DNA from: Arcobacteraceae bacterium
GTDB lineage: Bacteria > Campylobacterota > Campylobacteria > Campylobacterales > Arcobacteraceae
Length of the DNA: 6,227 bases
NCBI GenBank assembly: GCA_023229945.1
Contig: JALNYH010000046.1
Location: forward strand, 1-6,227
Direction: 5' to 3'
Position 1 is the first letter of the stretch, and every line of letters starts with the position of its first letter. The notes below the pieces were generated by a model that was not told the origin of the DNA, searched no databases, and was given only the letters and a program-made list of their open reading frames with translations. The translations under genes and the position numbers were made by a program. This document shows, one piece after another, positions 4,977-6,227 of the stretch.

Positions 4977-6227
4977 ATGTTTACTATTATGAAAATTGAA
5001 ACTGTAGAAAAACTTGCCAACAAAAGAGGTTTTACAAAAGATGATGTATTGAACTATTATGCCAATAAATGGGTAAAAGACGAATATAGAATAAATAATG
5101 ATTTACTTTATATAAGAGAATATGAGCGGTTAGAGTTTCCAGATTCTTATAGACTTAATCCTCTTCAAGGTCTAGAATCCCAAGCCAATTTCGGAGCAAG
5201 GCAAGATAGTAAGTATAAGGTGGTTAGTACTAGTCCTAGTGTGAATAAAACACCGAGGGGGAGTAGTACTCCTAGTATTTCTTATGATGTGCAAGAGGAT
5301 TTGGGTGGGGCTAGTAATGTTAGTACTAGTGTATTTTTTAATAGCAAGGGGGCATATGTAAAAAACAGTAACTCTACCAAAGTCACTGGGGATGAGCCTG
5401 GTACTAAAAAAGGGGTAAAATCAGGTACTCTTAGTGCTCAATCTGATCCGCTAGAGCATTCTTCTAGTGTATTTATCAATGGTCAAGAAGTAATAAGGGT
5501 AAATGATGTGCAGTATATGCAAGGTAAAAATACACTTGGCAAAGTCGTAAGTGATGAAAGTGGTCAAAAGCCTGCTATTAGTGATGATGGGAAAATAATA
5601 GGTAAAGTACAAAAACCTATCAAAGAAATACTTCCAAACAAAAACAAACCTTCAAATAATACTACACAAACAGGAGCTCTTGGAAGCTTTAGGGGTTCGC
5701 CTGTAATACTCAAAAGTGGTATGTCTTATGTAGCAGATACAGATATTACACTCAAAAGTATAATTAATATAGACTTGATAAGAGTATATATCAGTGATGA
5801 CTATAAAAGTGGCTTTGGAAATGGTTGGAGGATGATATATGATAATAGATTTATAAATACCAAAGATAATATGTTTACACTTTATACTACTGATGGATTG
5901 GAGTATAGGTTTGAGTTGGTTGATGGGTATTTTAAAGATATAGATAATTTAGGGGTTGATATATCTGTTTGTGATGATACTTATACTATCACATATATAG
6001 ATAAAACATCATATACCTATAAAAACTCCAAACTTATAAAACTTTGTGATAAAAATAGTAATTGCTTGGAGTTTGTTTATGATAAAAACAATTTATTAAC
6101 TACTATAAAAAGTCTTGAAGCATTCTTGGAGTTTAATTATAATCAAAAAGCTTTAATTATGGCTATACAAGACCATAGTGGTAGAGTATTTGCATATAAG
6201 TATGACAAAGATGATAATTTGTTACAA
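4977..6227 (+). CDS. PAAR-like (DUF4150) Rhs polymorphic toxin, 5' part (3' truncated by window)
   Basis: An open frame runs from ATG 4977 to the window edge: 417 codons, no stop. Residues 1-80 are of uncertain type; the KLANKRGF...YIREYERL stretch looks loosely LysM-like. Residues about 82-191 match the PAAR-like DUF4150 pattern: VSTSPSVNKTP, GDEPGTKKGVKSGT (138-151) and SSVFINGQEVIRVND (163-177). A linker rich in Lys/Pro/Asn follows (about 200-232). Residues 241 to ~310 resemble the DUF6531 Rhs entry domain (SPVILKSGMSYVADTD, then GFGNGW at 279-284), and YD-type repeats follow (FVYDKNNLL, GRVFAYKYDKDDNLL). Rhs proteins form a cage around a C-terminal toxin; that toxin and any immunity gene lie outside the window. 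The PAAR-like domain would cap the VgrG spike, and DUF2169 is the likely loader. GGAG at 4963-4966, inside the end of lipase 2, favours ATG 4977 over the in-frame ATG 4989. Confidence 0.88.
   Translation, partial: MFTIMKIETVEKLANKRGFTKDDVLNYYANKWVKDEYRINNDLLYIREYERLEFPDSYRLNPLQGLESQANFGARQDSKYKVVSTSPSVNKTPRGSSTPSISYDVQEDLGGASNVSTSVFFNSKGAYVKNSNSTKVTGDEPGTKKGVKSGTLSAQSDPLEHSSSVFINGQEVIRVNDVQYMQGKNTLGKVVSDESGQKPAISDDGKIIGKVQKPIKEILPNKNKPSNNTTQTGALGSFRGSPVILKSGMSYVADTDITLKSIINIDLIRVYISDDYKSGFGNGWRMIYDNRFINTKDNMFTLYTTDGLEYRFELVDGYFKDIDNLGVDISVCDDTYTITYIDKTSYTYKNSKLIKLCDKNSNCLEFVYDKNNLLTTIKSLEAFLEFNYNQKALIMAIQDHSGRVFAYKYDKDDNLLQ

Noticed and set aside
5224..5330. Repeated TTAGTACTAGT words (5224-5234 and 5320-5330) in the Rhs gene
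   Set aside because: They encode Val-Ser-Thr-Ser runs in frame within the DUF4150 region; simple codon reuse explains them, and they are too few for a binding-site array.

Overview
The window is AT-rich (roughly 30% G+C by eye) and holds one continuous co-directional run of genes on the + strand, with no gap longer than about 60 bases. It is a type VI secretion system (T6SS) 'vgrG island': the end of a VgrG spike gene, a DUF2169 adaptor-type gene, two tandem membrane-protein/lipase gene pairs, and the start of a PAAR-like (DUF4150) Rhs polymorphic-toxin gene that runs off the right edge. Base composition, codon use and the style of the VgrG and DUF2169 proteins suggest a low-GC Gram-negative bacterium. 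An Arcobacter-like member of the Campylobacterota is my best guess, but nothing here proves it.

Layout. 1-303: C-terminal 100 residues of VgrG. 303-1361: DUF2169 protein, overlapping the vgrG stop by one base. 1379/1382-1423: a 13-14 codon minigene that looks like the scar of a deleted gene. 1423-2166: putative membrane immunity protein A. 2163-2996: lipase 1, which has the nucleophile motif but an unrelated, short C-terminus. 2996-3691: putative membrane immunity protein B. 3700-4974: full-length lipase 2. 4977-6227: DUF4150-Rhs protein, 5' part only. Genes overlap by 1-4 bases or are separated by a few bases, so they are probably co-transcribed and translationally coupled.

How it fits together. 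VgrG and the PAAR-like Rhs protein would form the spike tip, and DUF2169 proteins are known partners for loading DUF4150-type cargo. The two lipases are candidate lipid-degrading effectors. The two-helix membrane proteins are candidate immunity proteins whose soluble domain is predicted to face the periplasm.

The most interesting signal is mosaicism. The two immunity genes share an exactly identical 79-bp block covering the ribosome binding site, the stop/start overlap and the first membrane helix, then diverge strongly. The two lipase genes share a 379-bp block with 9 mismatches counted by eye over the catalytic Ser region, with divergent or unrelated sequence on both sides. Lipase 1 appears to lack the Asp and His of the catalytic triad. 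Recombination between the lipase blocks would regenerate, in frame, a complete lipase directly behind immunity protein A. This looks like an effector-immunity array that diversifies by recombination at conserved seams.
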